This document shows, one piece after another, positions 33,316 through 33,645 of a DNA stretch of 33,645 nucleotides. The notes under the pieces were generated by a model. That model saw nothing but the letters and a program-made list of their open reading frames with translations, searched no databases and was not told the DNA's origin. Position 1 is the first letter of the stretch. Every line of letters starts with the position of its first letter. The translations under genes were made by a program, and so were the position numbers. Origin of the DNA: an uncultured Deferribacteres bacterium (GTDB taxonomy: Bacteria; Zhuqueibacterota; JdFR-76; DREG01); the NCBI GenBank assembly GCA_913009825.1, contig CAJVYQ010000061.1:1-33645 (forward strand), given 5' to 3'.

Positions 33316-33645
33316 ACATAAACTAAATGAAATCAGATTCTCGATTAAGCAAATCGACCTACAATCGTTCAATGAAGGTTAAATATCTATTTTACTATTG
33401 ATTTCTAATAAATTTATGGTTAAACTTTTTAGTTATTTGCCGGAAATAAGGATGATCAGTTGAAATTAATTCAATCTTAGTTTTATGTCGACCACAGTTC
33501 GATTCCCTGCCTGCAGCAGGCAAGTGTTCAAAATGGTTTTCTTTTCGGGCCGGTCTGAGTCTTTCGTCAAGCTCAGGATAAGTTCCGTCGAAGGTTGCTT
33601 TGGTTACTGTTTTAATTTGTCTTTCATATAGGAAATAAAACGAAA
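33316..33645. other. Repeat-bearing non-coding end of the window
   Basis: No gene is visible in the last 330 nt. gcaaatcgacctacaatcgttcaat at 33349-33373 matches the reverse complement of 526-550 at 23 of 25 positions, so it is a dispersed repeat in opposite orientation. gcctgcagcaggc (33509-33521) is a perfect palindrome preceded by gattccc, in the style of the other attccc repeats. A next gene, if any, starts beyond the edge. Confidence 0.5.

Overview
The window reads as ordinary bacterial chromosome of moderate GC, with every credible gene on the + strand and many repeat-bearing intergenic gaps. The taxon cannot be fixed from this sequence alone. Several traits fit the Fibrobacteres-Chlorobi-Bacteroidetes (FCB) neighbourhood, such as Calditrichota or KSB1-like lineages: an exported beta-propeller protein with a FlgD-like Ig tail, a PorV/FadL-like barrel start fused to tetratricopeptide repeats, and several SpoIIE-type phosphatases. 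The LexA box is of the Bacillus type (GAAC-N4-GTTC). The taxonomic placement is inference.

Region 1 (1-5040) is riboflavin synthesis. A promoter (275-303) leads into an FMN riboswitch with an intrinsic terminator (312-491), then ribD, ribE, ribBA and ribH. Together these enzymes cover the pathway from GTP and ribulose 5-phosphate to riboflavin, apart from the intermediate phosphatase. ribD and ribE are tightly coupled. ribBA and ribH are separated from them by gaps holding palindromic repeats and a small inverted-repeat element.

Region 2 (5062-15386) holds an exported propeller protein, then recN and dnaE (1 nt apart). A strong terminator and a lexA gene with its own promoter and a perfect SOS box follow, then a small unnamed gene and dinB. 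This is a DNA replication and repair block. Region 3 (15774-21971) holds a sensor-like protein with a degenerate receiver, PAS and GAF regions but no output domain. After a second copy of the small inverted-repeat element come a DUF362 protein, an exported Memo-AMMECR1 fusion, and a lipoprotein with an FN3-like segment and an NHL-like propeller.

Region 4 (21968-33288) is signalling. A membrane-bound GAF-SpoIIE phosphatase, a STAS anti-anti-sigma factor, an RsbW-type kinase and a soluble double-GAF SpoIIE phosphatase form a compact partner-switching cluster. No sigma factor is present. A second, translationally coupled cluster follows: a HAMP-linked class III nucleotide cyclase, a barrel/TPR protein, a membrane-anchored NusG-II protein and a Gx-family membrane protein. 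A third GAF-SpoIIE phosphatase with its own promoter closes the coding part.

The most distinctive items are the riboswitch switching geometry, the partner-switching cluster without a visible sigma factor, the exported Memo-AMMECR1 fusion next to DUF362 without its radical SAM partner, the cyclase-to-Gx cluster, and the dispersed palindromic elements that fill most gaps.
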